This document shows, in pieces, positions 44,504-53,441 of a stretch of 64,000 bases of DNA. This stretch comes from an uncultured Flavobacteriaceae bacterium. GTDB taxonomy: Bacteria; Bacteroidota; Bacteroidia; Flavobacteriales; Flavobacteriaceae. A program made the translations under genes and the position numbers. The notes under the pieces are model-generated. The model saw nothing but the letters and a program-made list of their open reading frames with translations. It searched no databases and was not told where the DNA came from. How positions within the stretch are numbered: position 1 is the stretch's first letter; each line of letters opens with the position of its first letter. The DNA is taken from contig CANKZQ010000003.1 in NCBI GenBank assembly GCA_947488345.1, positions 310,001-374,000 of the forward strand, given 5' to 3'.

Positions 44504-45688
44504 TTATTTGGTATTTACTTGTTGATATATTTTATTTTGATTTCCAAGAATTTTTATAAATCCTTTGGCCTCATCTGCACTCCACCCCTTGTTCATCTCT
44601 CCATAACTACCGAACTTGGCATTCATTAAATCGTGTTTAGATTTAATCCCGTCGAGTGTAAAATGGTATGGTTTGAGGCTCACGGTCACATCGCCTGAAA
44701 CTTGCTCCTGACTACTTTCTAAAAAAGCCTCAATGTTTCGCATTACAGGATCTAAATATTGTCCCTCATGCAAATGCATTCCATAAAAACTTGCCAAGTA
44801 TTCCTTATGCTGCAATTGCCATTTTGTGAGTGTGTGTTTCTCTAGTAGATGATGCGCTTTGATTATGATTAAGGACGCTGCAGCTTCGAAGCCAACCCTT
44901 CCTTTGATTCCAACAATTGTATCTCCTACATGAATATCTCTACCTATAGCATACGCAGACGCGATATGATTCAACAGTTCTATATTTTTTTGAGGATTAT
45001 TCTTCTCTCCATTGAGTCCAACAAACTCTCCTTTCTCAAATGTCAGCACTACTTTCTCTTCCCCTTCTTTTGACAGTTGTGATGGATAGGCTGTTTCTGG
45101 TAATGGCATATCAGACGTTAAGGTCTCATCTCCCCCAACACTTGTTCCCCAGAGTCCCTTATTGATAGAATACTTTGCTTTTTGCCAAGACATATCTACT
45201 CCATTTTTCACGAGATATTCAATTTCTTCTTCCCTCGAGAGCTTCTGATCTCTTATCGGCGTAATAATTTGGATGGTTGGAGCCAATGTTTGAAAAATCA
45301 TATCAAATCGTACCTGGTCATTTCCGGCGCCTGTACTACCGTGCGCAATGTATTCGGCATTAATGCTTCGTGCATAGTTTATGACTTCTATAGCCTGTAC
45401 AATTCGTTCGGCACTCACCGATAACGGATATGTATTATTTTTTAAGACGTTGCCATAAATAAGATACTTTACAACCTTATCATAAAAGGTAGTCACTGCA
45501 TCAATATTTGTATAATTAGTAACACCCATTTTGTAGGCCTTTGCTTCAATACTATCAATTTCATTTTGATCAAAACCCCCAGTGTTCACACTAACGGCAT
45601 GCACTTCAAAACCTTTGTCTTTTGAAAGGTGTACTGCACAATACGATGTATCTAAACCTCCACTGTATGCTAATACTAGCTTCTTCAT
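44504..45688 (-). CDS. argG: Argininosuccinate synthase ArgG
   Basis: This 394-residue ATP-dependent enzyme joins citrulline and aspartate. The P-loop-like LAYSGGLDTSYCAVHL is at 5-20, followed by AHGSTGAGNDQVRFD and TPIRDQKLSREEEIEYL. It overlaps the upstream GNAT gene by 4 bases and abuts argC. In Bacteroidota this gene commonly stands second in the arginine operon, as here. Confidence 0.97.
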   Translation of the reverse strand: MKKLVLAYSGGLDTSYCAVHLSKDKGFEVHAVSVNTGGFDQNEIDSIEAKAYKMGVTNYTNIDAVTTFYDKVVKYLIYGNVLKNNTYPLSVSAERIVQAIEVINYARSINAEYIAHGSTGAGNDQVRFDMIFQTLAPTIQIITPIRDQKLSREEEIEYLVKNGVDMSWQKAKYSINKGLWGTSVGGDETLTSDMPLPETAYPSQLSKEGEEKVVLTFEKGEFVGLNGEKNNPQKNIELLNHIASAYAIGRDIHVGDTIVGIKGRVGFEAAASLIIIKAHHLLEKHTLTKWQLQHKEYLASFYGMHLHEGQYLDPVMRNIEAFLESSQEQVSGDVTVSLKPYHFTLDGIKSKHDLMNAKFGSYGEMNKGWSADEAKGFIKILGNQNKIYQQVNTK

Positions 45689-46290
45689 TTCTTTTCTTTT
45701 TTTGAGATAAAATCTTTTAATTTATTAAATATACTCTTCTTAGCTATCTCATTTTCAACATCTTGTTCTGCATCAGGGTCATATCGCATGCCTGTACATA
45801 AACACATTTTTTTCTGTGTTCTGAGGAGAATATCATAATTCTTACACGTTTGACAACCATTCCAAAACGACTCATCTTCTGTCAGTTCAGAAAAAGGAAC
45901 AGGCTTATAACCTAAATTACTGTTCAATTTCATAACGGCTAACCCCGTGGTAATACTTATGACATTTGCATTTGGAAACTTCGCTCTTGAATGTTCAAAA
46001 ACTCTTTGTTTGATCTTTTTAGCTAAACCTTTACCTCTATAGTTAGGATGCACTATCAAACCAGAATTCGCTACTGATTTCCCATTATTCCATGCTTCGA
46101 TATAGCAAAATCCGGCAAAAGTATCCCCATCTAAGGCAATAATAGCGTTGCCTTTTTCCATTTTTGTTATGACATATTCAGGGCTTCGCTTCGCAATACC
46201 TGTACCTCGTACTTTGGCAGATTCTGCAATAGTTTCGCAAATAGTAGCTGCATATTTACTATGCGAACTATTTGCAATAACAATTTCCAT
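45685..46290 (-). CDS. GNAT acyltransferase heading the arg operon; probable N-acylglutamate synthase
   Basis: This 201-residue GNAT protein has the acyl-CoA loop VHPNYRGKGLAKKIKQRVFE at about 83-102 and MKLNSNLGYKPVPFSEL further on. A cysteine-rich tail follows, with CQTC (about 146-149) and CLCTG (about 168-172), which could bind a metal or form disulfides. No classical ArgA or ArgJ is present in the operon, and a GNAT gene in this position in Bacteroides is, from memory, the N-acylglutamate synthase. I infer the same role: acylation of glutamate at the start of the pathway. It overlaps argG by 4 bases. Confidence 0.75.
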   Translation of the reverse strand: MEIVIANSSHSKYAATICETIAESAKVRGTGIAKRSPEYVITKMEKGNAIIALDGDTFAGFCYIEAWNNGKSVANSGLIVHPNYRGKGLAKKIKQRVFEHSRAKFPNANVISITTGLAVMKLNSNLGYKPVPFSELTEDESFWNGCQTCKNYDILLRTQKKMCLCTGMRYDPDAEQDVENEIAKKSIFNKLKDFISKKEKK

Positions 46291-46357
46291 AGTTGTATTT
46301 TTTATTTAAAGATATTAAAAATTAAATTTTAAAAGGAGAACCGGACACACCTAAGTT

Positions 46358-46411
46358 CTATAATATAGAAGCACCCTTACGGGCGACGTGGTAAAAAGCG
46401 GCGTACCACAT
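46358..46411 (-). CDS. Second mini-ORF in the arg leader (17 codons)
   Basis: The ORF encodes MWYAAFYHVARKGASIL and lies 67 bases upstream of the GNAT start. Its GC-rich core (HVARKGAS) stands out from the AT-rich surroundings, which suggests selection on peptide or RNA. Its start codon is inside a stem GTGGTA/TACCAC. It has only one Arg, so it is not an obvious arginine sensor. It may be a second leader peptide or a structured RNA read by chance as an ORF. Confidence 0.4.
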   Translation of the reverse strand: MWYAAFYHVARKGASIL

Positions 46412-46519
46412 CAGTGTTATTGAGAACAATAACTAGAGTTGGATCAAATAATATGGGAGTTTCTGTATACATGTGTTAAAAAATAAAATGACGTAATCGG
46501 TTCGTTTAATGCTATAGGA

Positions 46520-46588
46520 TTAGCGGCGGCGCAAGCGCTCGGGCGAACTGGGTATTGTGAAATGTCTTTTATTTTTTGAAGTATTCAT
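46520..46588 (-). CDS. Putative arg operon leader peptide (22 codons, Arg-rich end)
   Basis: The ORF encodes 22 residues. It begins MNTSKNKRHF and ends SPERLRRR; the last five codons are CGC TTG CGC CGC CGC before TAA. Arg codons of the CGC type are unusual in this AT-rich genome. The ATG follows a TAATTTTG promoter element by four bases, so the peptide would be at the very 5' end of the arg transcript. This is the layout of an amino-acid-sensing leader peptide. The control step (terminator, Rho or stalling) is not evident. Confidence 0.6.
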   Translation of the reverse strand: MNTSKNKRHFTIPSSPERLRRR

Positions 46589-46592
46589 AGGG

Positions 46593-46626
46593 CAAAATTA
46601 TGTAATTATTTTTTATAAATAACCAA
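46593..46626 (-). promoter_or_regulatory. Promoter of the arg operon
   Basis: The minus strand has TTG (46624-46626), 23 bases, then TAATTTTG (46593-46600). This matches the flavobacterial consensus TTG-N17-23-TAnnTTTG. The predicted start of transcription falls on or next to the ATG of the Arg-rich leader ORF. Confidence 0.65.
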
Positions 46627-46746
46627 AAGCTCCTCTTTTTTAATCCGAATTATGAATTTATCAGTAAACAAATACTTTTATTTTAAAAAATACATTTTTA
46701 GCTTCTTTTTCTGAGATTACCTCACAGCAGACTCATGTACAAATAC

Positions 46747-48345
46747 TTAAAGAATATAATCAGTACTTACAAAATTTGATTTCTTTGACTTCAACAGATC
46801 TTCTAAAATGTTATTATTATATTCGTTGTCTTTTGAAGCAATAAATGTTCTTATAGAAAAACTTCGTAAAGCATCATGCACACTTAACGTCGAAACGGCC
46901 GAATCTTTTCTCCCGGTAAACGGAAAAACATCTGGACCTCTCTGACAAGAACTATTTAAGTTCACTCGACAAACAAGATTCACCAAGGTATCTATCAATC
47001 GTGACAATTGCTCTACGTCTTTTCCAAAAATACTCACTTGTTGACCATAATTTGAATCGGCTATATCGTCTAAAGGGTCATCTATATTTGTAAAAGATCT
47101 GATAGGTACCACTGGGCCAAACTGTTCTTCTTCGTAGACTTTCATATCTTTTGAAACCGGATACAATACCGCAGGAAATATAAAATTGTCTAATAATTCT
47201 CCGCCTTTGGCATTGATTACTTTCGCTCCTTTAGAAGTGGCATCGTCAATAAGTTCTTGAATATACTCTACCTTCCCTGGCTCAGGTAACGGTGTTAGCT
47301 TCACTCCTTTTTCCCAGGGATTTCCAAATTTTAGAGCATCTACTTGTTCGATATATCGTTTATTGAATTCATCCGCAATATCCTCATGTACATAGATAAT
47401 TTTCAGTGCTGTACATCGCTGTCCGTTGTACGACAAAGTTCCTGCAATACATTCACTTACCGCCAAATCAATATCGGCATCTGGTAAGATAATGGCTGGA
47501 TTCTTAGCTTCTAAACCTAACACCAATCGTAATCTATTCGATTTAGGATGTAGACTTTGTAAGGCATTTGCAGAAGAGCTATGACCAATTAAGGCCAGCA
47601 CATCTACTTTTCCAGATTTCATAATAGGTGAGGCTACTACACGCCCTCTACCGTAGACAACATTCACGACGCCTTTTGGAAAACTCTCTTTAAAAATTTC
47701 TAACAAGGGTGAGATTAACAACACTCCATGTTTTGCAGGTTTAAATACCGTCGTATTTCCCATGATCAATGCTGGAATCAACAAACAGAATGTTTCATTT
47801 AATGGATAATTATATGGGCCTAAACATAAAACAACACCTAGTGGACCTCTACGGATATGTGCATGAATTCCTCCATTTTTTTCAAAACGAGCGCTATCAC
47901 GATCCATATTTTTATAGTCTTCAATGGTATCGTAGATATAGTCTATTGTTCGATCAAATTCTTTTTCAGCATCGGCAACCGTTTTACAAATCTCCCATAC
48001 CAAGTATTTTACAACCTCATCACGTTTGGTTTTCATTTTTTCAACAAAAGCCTCCATATGTCTGATTCTATCAGCGACTTTCATTGTAGGCCAAACACCT
48101 TGTCCTTTGTCATAGGCTTTACAAGCAGCATCAAGTGCTTCTAACGCTTGCTTTTCTTCTAAGTTAGGAACGGTTCCTAAAAAGGTCTGTTCCATTTCTC
48201 CGTTGGCATTTGGTGTTAGAATAGGCGAATATACATTGGCCATATCACCTTTCCATTGCACCAATTCGTTATTTATTAAGTAACTATCTTGATGTAACGG
48301 TGTATCTAATTGTAAATTTTGAGGGATTGTATCTGTAGTTGTCAT
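46747..48345 (-). CDS. gapN: NADP-dependent glyceraldehyde-3-phosphate dehydrogenase GapN (aldehyde dehydrogenase family)
   Basis: This 532-residue aldehyde-dehydrogenase-fold enzyme oxidises glyceraldehyde-3-phosphate directly to 3-phosphoglycerate with NADPH formation. Conserved parts are [30 protein letters not shown] (cofactor Lys), [14 protein letters not shown] (general-base Glu), and the catalytic Cys in [23 protein letters not shown] is the C-terminal family motif. The exact substrate is inferred from resemblance to non-phosphorylating GAPDHs of this length. It lies 41 bases downstream of ilvA and could be read from the ilv transcript. Confidence 0.85.
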   Translation of the reverse strand: MTTTDTIPQNLQLDTPLHQDSYLINNELVQWKGDMANVYSPILTPNANGEMEQTFLGTVPNLEEKQALEALDAACKAYDKGQGVWPTMKVADRIRHMEAFVEKMKTKRDEVVKYLVWEICKTVADAEKEFDRTIDYIYDTIEDYKNMDRDSARFEKNGGIHAHIRRGPLGVVLCLGPYNYPLNETFCLLIPALIMGNTTVFKPAKHGVLLISPLLEIFKESFPKGVVNVVYGRGRVVASPIMKSGKVDVLALIGHSSSANALQSLHPKSNRLRLVLGLEAKNPAIILPDADIDLAVSECIAGTLSYNGQRCTALKIIYVHEDIADEFNKRYIEQVDALKFGNPWEKGVKLTPLPEPGKVEYIQELIDDATSKGAKVINAKGGELLDNFIFPAVLYPVSKDMKVYEEEQFGPVVPIRSFTNIDDPLDDIADSNYGQQVSIFGKDVEQLSRLIDTLVNLVCRVNLNSSCQRGPDVFPFTGRKDSAVSTLSVHDALRSFSIRTFIASKDNEYNNNILEDLLKSKKSNFVSTDYIL

Positions 48346-48386
48346 TCTGTATTCTTATATAATTTTCCAATACAAAGTTCGCATAA

Positions 48387-49649
48387 TTAAACTAGGAATT
48401 GAAATAAATCAGGCTTATTGTTCAAATAGTCGCCAAAGAAGTTTCTTTCTTTCATTCTTGCCATCAAAGGTTCTAAGTCTCCTTGATGTTTCAGTTCAAT
48501 ACCGACCACTGCTGGTGCATCTTCTCTACTTGACTTTTTGGTGTATTCAAAATGCGTGATATCGTCATTAGGGCCTAAAATATCGGCGACAAATTCCTTC
48601 AGCGCACCGGCTCTTTGTGGAAAGCGAATGATAAAATAATGTTTTAAATCGGCATGTAGTAAGGCTCGCTCTTTTATTTCGGCTGTTCGTGTAATGTCAT
48701 TATTACTTCCACTAATAATACAAACTACGTTTTTACCTTTGATTTCATCGGCATATTGATCTAAGGCCGCTAAAGTCAGTGCTCCCGCTGGTTCCACTAC
48801 TATAGCATCTCTATTGTATAAATCCAAGATGGTCTGACACACTTTTCCTTCGGCGACTGTCACCATATCACTCAGGTTTCCTTTGCAAATATCAAAAGTT
48901 AATTCCCCTACTTGTTGCACAGCAGCTCCATCGATGAATTTCTCAATGGTCTCCAATCTCACCGTTTTATTTTTCTCTAAAGCCATTTTCATAGAAGGAG
49001 CGCCATCGGGTTCTACCCCTATAATCTTAGTGTCTGGAGACATTATCTTGAACACACTCGACAGACCAGCTGCCAAACCCCCTCCACCTACGGGTACAAA
49101 CACATAATCTATCTTCTCATTACTTTGTTCCAATATTTCTAAACCTACCGTCGCTTGTCCTTCAATTATTTTTTTATCATCAAATGGATGTACAAAGGTT
49201 TTAGACAAACGGTCACATTCAGATTTTGCCGCATTATAGGCATCGTCAAATGTATCTCCAATTAGTTCAATAGTAACATAGCTTCCTCCAAACATGCGCA
49301 CTTGTTCTATCTTTTGATTCGGCGTTGGAGCCGGCATGAAAATAGTACCTTGAATTTTTAATTTTTGGCAAGCAAAAGCCACGCCTTGCGCATGATTTCC
49401 AGCACTTGCACATACAATTCCTTTGTCAAGTTGTTCAGCTGTTAATGAACTCATCTTATTATAAGCACCTCGAATTTTATATGAGCGCACTTGCTGGAGA
49501 TCTTCTCTTTTTAATAAGACATTAGAGGCAAACGTATTTGAGTAATTATAATTTGGCATCAAAGGAGTTACCGTAACCACATCTTTTAATGCAATTACGG
49601 CATTCCTAATATCAACCAATTCTGGATTATATATTGTTTTAACGTTCAT
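48387..49649 (-). CDS. ilvA: Threonine dehydratase IlvA
   Basis: This 420-residue PLP enzyme converts threonine to 2-oxobutyrate, the committed step to isoleucine. The Schiff-base Lys is in VRSYKIRGAYNKM (about residue 57), with ASAGNHAQGVAFAC and the glycine loop VPVGGGGLAAGL. The C-terminal 80 residues form one ACT-like domain (HYFIIRFPQRAGALKEFV), where E. coli IlvA has two, so allosteric control should differ. Its start overlaps the ilvC stop by one base. Confidence 0.95.
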   Translation of the reverse strand: MNVKTIYNPELVDIRNAVIALKDVVTVTPLMPNYNYSNTFASNVLLKREDLQQVRSYKIRGAYNKMSSLTAEQLDKGIVCASAGNHAQGVAFACQKLKIQGTIFMPAPTPNQKIEQVRMFGGSYVTIELIGDTFDDAYNAAKSECDRLSKTFVHPFDDKKIIEGQATVGLEILEQSNEKIDYVFVPVGGGGLAAGLSSVFKIMSPDTKIIGVEPDGAPSMKMALEKNKTVRLETIEKFIDGAAVQQVGELTFDICKGNLSDMVTVAEGKVCQTILDLYNRDAIVVEPAGALTLAALDQYADEIKGKNVVCIISGSNNDITRTAEIKERALLHADLKHYFIIRFPQRAGALKEFVADILGPNDDITHFEYTKKSSREDAPAVVGIELKHQGDLEPLMARMKERNFFGDYLNNKPDLFQFLV

Positions 49650-51115
49650 TAGATTTGTTTCATCGCAGTCATAGATGCCCTTAATACAGCTCCTACTTTT
49701 TCAACAGAATGGTTTCTTATTGTAGCATTTATCGCTATTAACTGCTGATTATCCACCTGATTAGAATCACTAAATGTTTTTCCAATTATATTGGTATCTA
49801 CCGTTTTCATAAAATCTTGTAGCAATGGTTTACAAGCATGATCAAACAAGTAACAACCATATTCGGCAGTATCAGAAATTACTCTATTCATTTCAAATAG
49901 TTTCTTACGTGCTATGGTGTTTGCAATCAACGGTGTTTCATGAAGAGATTCATAATATGCCGATTCTTCGATAATTCCAGATTCTGTCATCGTTTCGAAG
50001 GCCAACTCAACGCCTGCTCTGACAAAAGCGACTAATAAAACTCCATGATCAAAATATTCTTGCTCGCTTATTTCTTGAGAAGTCACCTGAGTTTTTTCAA
50101 AAGCTGTTTCGCCTGTTGCGGCTCTCCATGCTAAGAGATTCTTGTCATCATTTGCCCAATCTTCCATCATTGTTTTTGAAAAATGGCCAGACATGATATC
50201 GTCCATGTGTTTTTGAAATAATGGACGCATAATATCTTTTAATTCTTCTGAAATTTCGAAGGCTTTTACTTTTGCTGGATTAGATAACCTATCCATCATA
50301 TTGGTGATACCTCCATGCTTTAAAGCTTCGGTAATTGTTTCCCAACCATATTGAATAAGTTTGGCAGCATATCCAGGTTCGATACCTTTTTCTACCATCT
50401 TATCAAATGATAAAATCGCTCCAGTCTGCAATACTCCGCATAAAATAGTTTGCTCCCCCATTAAATCAGATTTTACTTCGGCAATGAATGACGAAGCCAA
50501 CACACCCGCTCTATGCCCGCCAGTAGCAACGGCATATGCTTTTGCCTGTGCCCAGCCTTTATTTTCGGGATCATTCTCTGGATGCACAGCAATTAATGTA
50601 GGTACTCCAAATCCTCTTTTGTATTCTTCACGTACTTCAGAACCCGGGCATTTAGGTGCTACCATAATCACAGTTAAATCTTCGCGTACCTGCATACCTT
50701 CTTCTACAATATTGAAACCATGAGAATACGATAATGTTGCGCCTTGTTTCATTAACGGCATTACCGCGTTCACCACATTCGTATGTTGTTTATCTGGTGT
50801 TAAGTTCAACACAAGATCTGCCGTTGGGATCAATTCTTCATAGGTACCAACCGTAAAGTTATTATCCGTAGCATTTTGAAAAGAGGCTCGTTTTTCAGCA
50901 ATTGCTTGGGCTCTTAGCGCATAGGAAATATCAAGACCCGAATCTCTCATATTTAAGCCTTGGTTCAAACCTTGTGCTCCGCAACCTACAATTACAATTT
51001 TTTTATTTTTCAAAGCATTTACACCATCTTCGAACTCCGAAGATTCCATAAATCTACACTTACCTAATTCAGTTAATTTATCTCTTAATGAAAGGGTATT
51101 AAAGTAATTTGTCAT
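49649..51115 (-). CDS. ilvC: Ketol-acid reductoisomerase IlvC (class II)
   Basis: This 488-residue NADPH enzyme isomerises and reduces acetolactate or acetohydroxybutyrate. Its length matches the class II (long, E. coli-like) form. Features are [22 protein letters not shown] at the cofactor site, [21 protein letters not shown], and duplicated knotted C-terminal domains. The ATG at 51115 is chosen. An open frame extends to 51214 but would overlap ilvN and adds residues foreign to the family. It lies 25 bases after ilvN. Confidence 0.96.
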   Translation of the reverse strand: MTNYFNTLSLRDKLTELGKCRFMESSEFEDGVNALKNKKIVIVGCGAQGLNQGLNMRDSGLDISYALRAQAIAEKRASFQNATDNNFTVGTYEELIPTADLVLNLTPDKQHTNVVNAVMPLMKQGATLSYSHGFNIVEEGMQVREDLTVIMVAPKCPGSEVREEYKRGFGVPTLIAVHPENDPENKGWAQAKAYAVATGGHRAGVLASSFIAEVKSDLMGEQTILCGVLQTGAILSFDKMVEKGIEPGYAAKLIQYGWETITEALKHGGITNMMDRLSNPAKVKAFEISEELKDIMRPLFQKHMDDIMSGHFSKTMMEDWANDDKNLLAWRAATGETAFEKTQVTSQEISEQEYFDHGVLLVAFVRAGVELAFETMTESGIIEESAYYESLHETPLIANTIARKKLFEMNRVISDTAEYGCYLFDHACKPLLQDFMKTVDTNIIGKTFSDSNQVDNQQLIAINATIRNHSVEKVGAVLRASMTAMKQI

Positions 51116-51140
51116 TTTTATTTTATTTCTATTCTTAAAA

Positions 51141-51662
51141 TTAGTTGAATTCTTGTAACAGTTCTGAAATGGCCATTTTAGGGCGCGTAATTGCAATCCG
51201 ACCTGAGCGCACAAACTGCATCAAACCATACGGTTTTAATCTTTCGTATAATTTGTCTATTTCGTCTTTCGAGCCCGAAGATTCAATCACGAAATAGTGC
51301 TCAGTTATGGTAATGATATTGGCTCTTCTGAACTTTAATTTGTCTTGAATCTCTTCATCATACAAATGTTTAGTTGAAATTTTAAATAGCGCCGACTCTT
51401 GGTATATCACTTCATCATCAGTATGATAAAAAGCCCTGATAACTTCTATTTGTTTCTCTATTTGACCAATAATTTTTCGTGCTTGTGTTTCTGAAATATT
51501 TACCACAAAAGTAAATCTGTGAACGTCCTCAATTTCTGACTTACTCACTGTCATACTTTCAATATTAATATGACGTTTTAGAAAAATGGCTGATAATCTA
51601 TTTAGTAAGCCAATATTATTCTCGGTATAAACCGAAATCGTATATGTTCTTTCTTCTTCCAT
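51141..51662 (-). CDS. ilvN: Acetolactate synthase small (regulatory) subunit
   Basis: This 173-residue regulatory subunit has an N-terminal ACT domain (about 5-78: [20 protein letters not shown]) that binds valine in homologues and a C-terminal ALS_ss_C domain (about 85-160). It confers activity and feedback control on IlvB. The name ilvH would be equally proper. It lies 5 bases after ilvB and 25 before ilvC. Confidence 0.95.
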   Translation of the reverse strand: MEEERTYTISVYTENNIGLLNRLSAIFLKRHINIESMTVSKSEIEDVHRFTFVVNISETQARKIIGQIEKQIEVIRAFYHTDDEVIYQESALFKISTKHLYDEEIQDKLKFRRANIITITEHYFVIESSGSKDEIDKLYERLKPYGLMQFVRSGRIAITRPKMAISELLQEFN

Positions 51663-51667
51663 AATTT

Positions 51668-53401
51668 TTAACTTAATCTGATATCAGATACCGATGCTCC
51701 AGACGGAATCATCGGAAATACATTATCTTCTTTTTCTACAGTTACTTCTAAGAAATATGCATCTTTCGAAGCCATCATTTCTTGAACAGCCCCCGCTAAA
51801 TCTTCTCTCTTTGTCACTTTCTTAGCTTCGATATGATACCCTTTCGCAATGGTAATAAAATCAGGATTGATAAGTTCTGTAGAAGCATATCTTTTGTCAA
51901 AGAATAATTGTTGCCATTGACGCACCATTCCTAAAAATTCATTATTTAACACTACAATTTTTACCGACACCTTGGTTTGAAAAATAGTTCCTAACTCTTG
52001 AATGGTCATTTGATAACCTCCATCTCCAATAATGGCAACCACTTCTCTTTGCGGCACACCCATTTTTGCGCCAATAGCGGCTGGTAAGGCAAAGCCCATA
52101 GTACCTAAGCCACCTGAAGTCACATTACTTTTAGACTGATTGAACTTTGCATATCTACAGGCGACCATCTGATGTTGTCCAACATCAGAAACAATAACAG
52201 CATCTCCTTTCGAGGCATTGTTAATCTCTTTCAAGACTTCTCCCATGGTCAACCCATCTTTCGATGGATACAAATCATCTTTAATGACCTTCTCGTATTC
52301 AATTTTATCATAATCTTTAAATTCTTGATGCCAATCGGTATGAGCGTTCTCGTCTATCATTGGGAGTATTTCCGTCAAGGTATCTTTCACATCTCCTAAA
52401 ACGGCTACATCTGTTTTTACGTTTTTATCGACTTCGGCAGGGTCTATTTCAAAGTGAATTACTTTGGCTTGTTTTGCATATGAATCTAGATTTCCCGTTA
52501 CGCGATCATCAAAGCGCATTCCAATGGCGATAAGCACATCGCACTCATTGGTTAACTTATTCGGACTATAATTTCCGTGCATTCCTACCATTCCAACATT
52601 GAGCGGATGCTCAGTTGGTAATGCCGACAAGCCTAAAATGGTCCATGCTGAAGGAATCCCTGCTTTTTCAATCAAGGCTTTAAATTCGCTTTCTGCTTCG
52701 CCCAAAATAACGCCCTGTCCGAAAACAATTAGGGGCTTCTTGGCTCCATTAATCAATTCGGCAGCAGCCTTTAATTGTGCTACATTAACCGTTGGTTTTG
52801 CCTTATAGCTCCGCACAGAAGTACATTTTTTATATTCAAAATCGAAGGTCTCAACCTGTGCATTTTTCGTAATATCAATCAGCACTGGCCCTGGTCTACC
52901 CGAACGCGCAATATAAAATGCTTTGGCCATCACTTCAGGTATTTCGGCGGCGTCGGTTACTTGATAATTCCATTTTGTCACAGGTGTAGAAATGCCTACA
53001 ATATCAGTTTCTTGAAATGCATCAGACCCTAACAAGTGTTTCCATACTTGGCCTGTAATACACACCATTGGTGTCGAATCTATCTGAGCATCAGCGATTC
53101 CTGTTATTAAATTTGTTGCTCCTGGTCCGGAAGTTGCCATGGCAACCCCAACTTTACCCGTTACTCTGGCAAAACCTTGTGCAGAATGTGTTGCACCTTG
53201 TTCATGACGCGTGAGCACATGTTGTAATTTATCTTGATACTTATATAATTCATCATAAATGGGCATGATTGCTCCACCCGGATATCCATAAATTAAATCT
53301 ACTCCTTCTTCTAATAAGCATTTTATCACCGCTTCAGCACCAGAAATATGTACTGTCTTACTTGTTGTTGCTTTTGAAGCTACTACTGTTTGTGTCTCCA
53401 T
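51668..53401 (-). CDS. ilvB: Acetolactate synthase large subunit IlvB
   Basis: This 577-residue ThDP enzyme makes acetolactate (valine, leucine) and acetohydroxybutyrate (isoleucine). The catalytic Glu is in TRHEQGATHSAQG, the FAD segment is present (VAIGMRFDDRVTGN), and the ThDP/Mg motif is GDGGYQMTIQELGT continuing into VLNNEFLGMVRQWQ. The ATG at 53401 is chosen over 53452, because the longer frame overlaps ilvD and its first 17 residues look unrelated. It lies 40 bases after ilvD. Confidence 0.96.
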   Translation of the reverse strand: METQTVVASKATTSKTVHISGAEAVIKCLLEEGVDLIYGYPGGAIMPIYDELYKYQDKLQHVLTRHEQGATHSAQGFARVTGKVGVAMATSGPGATNLITGIADAQIDSTPMVCITGQVWKHLLGSDAFQETDIVGISTPVTKWNYQVTDAAEIPEVMAKAFYIARSGRPGPVLIDITKNAQVETFDFEYKKCTSVRSYKAKPTVNVAQLKAAAELINGAKKPLIVFGQGVILGEAESEFKALIEKAGIPSAWTILGLSALPTEHPLNVGMVGMHGNYSPNKLTNECDVLIAIGMRFDDRVTGNLDSYAKQAKVIHFEIDPAEVDKNVKTDVAVLGDVKDTLTEILPMIDENAHTDWHQEFKDYDKIEYEKVIKDDLYPSKDGLTMGEVLKEINNASKGDAVIVSDVGQHQMVACRYAKFNQSKSNVTSGGLGTMGFALPAAIGAKMGVPQREVVAIIGDGGYQMTIQELGTIFQTKVSVKIVVLNNEFLGMVRQWQQLFFDKRYASTELINPDFITIAKGYHIEAKKVTKREDLAGAVQEMMASKDAYFLEVTVEKEDNVFPMIPSGASVSDIRLS

Positions 53402-53441
53402 AATAATTGTTCTTTTTATGAGATTCCTACTTTCGTGGAAA

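Larger units (their letters stand above)
46291..46746. other. Long leader/intergenic region of the arg operon
   Basis: This 456-base AT-rich gap contains two GC-rich islands (about 46371-46405 and 46521-46552), each inside a short minus-strand ORF described separately. It also holds perfect hairpins TTCTATA-A-TATAGAA (46356-46370) and GTTATTG-AGAA-CAATAAC (46416-46433), and a promoter-like pair at 46593-46626. The remaining 120 bases next to gapN show nothing recognisable. No strong intrinsic terminator was found. Confidence 0.7.

Noticed and set aside
51116-51214. N-terminal extension of ilvC (33 extra residues)
   Set aside because: It overlaps ilvN, and the residues are not part of the reductoisomerase family.
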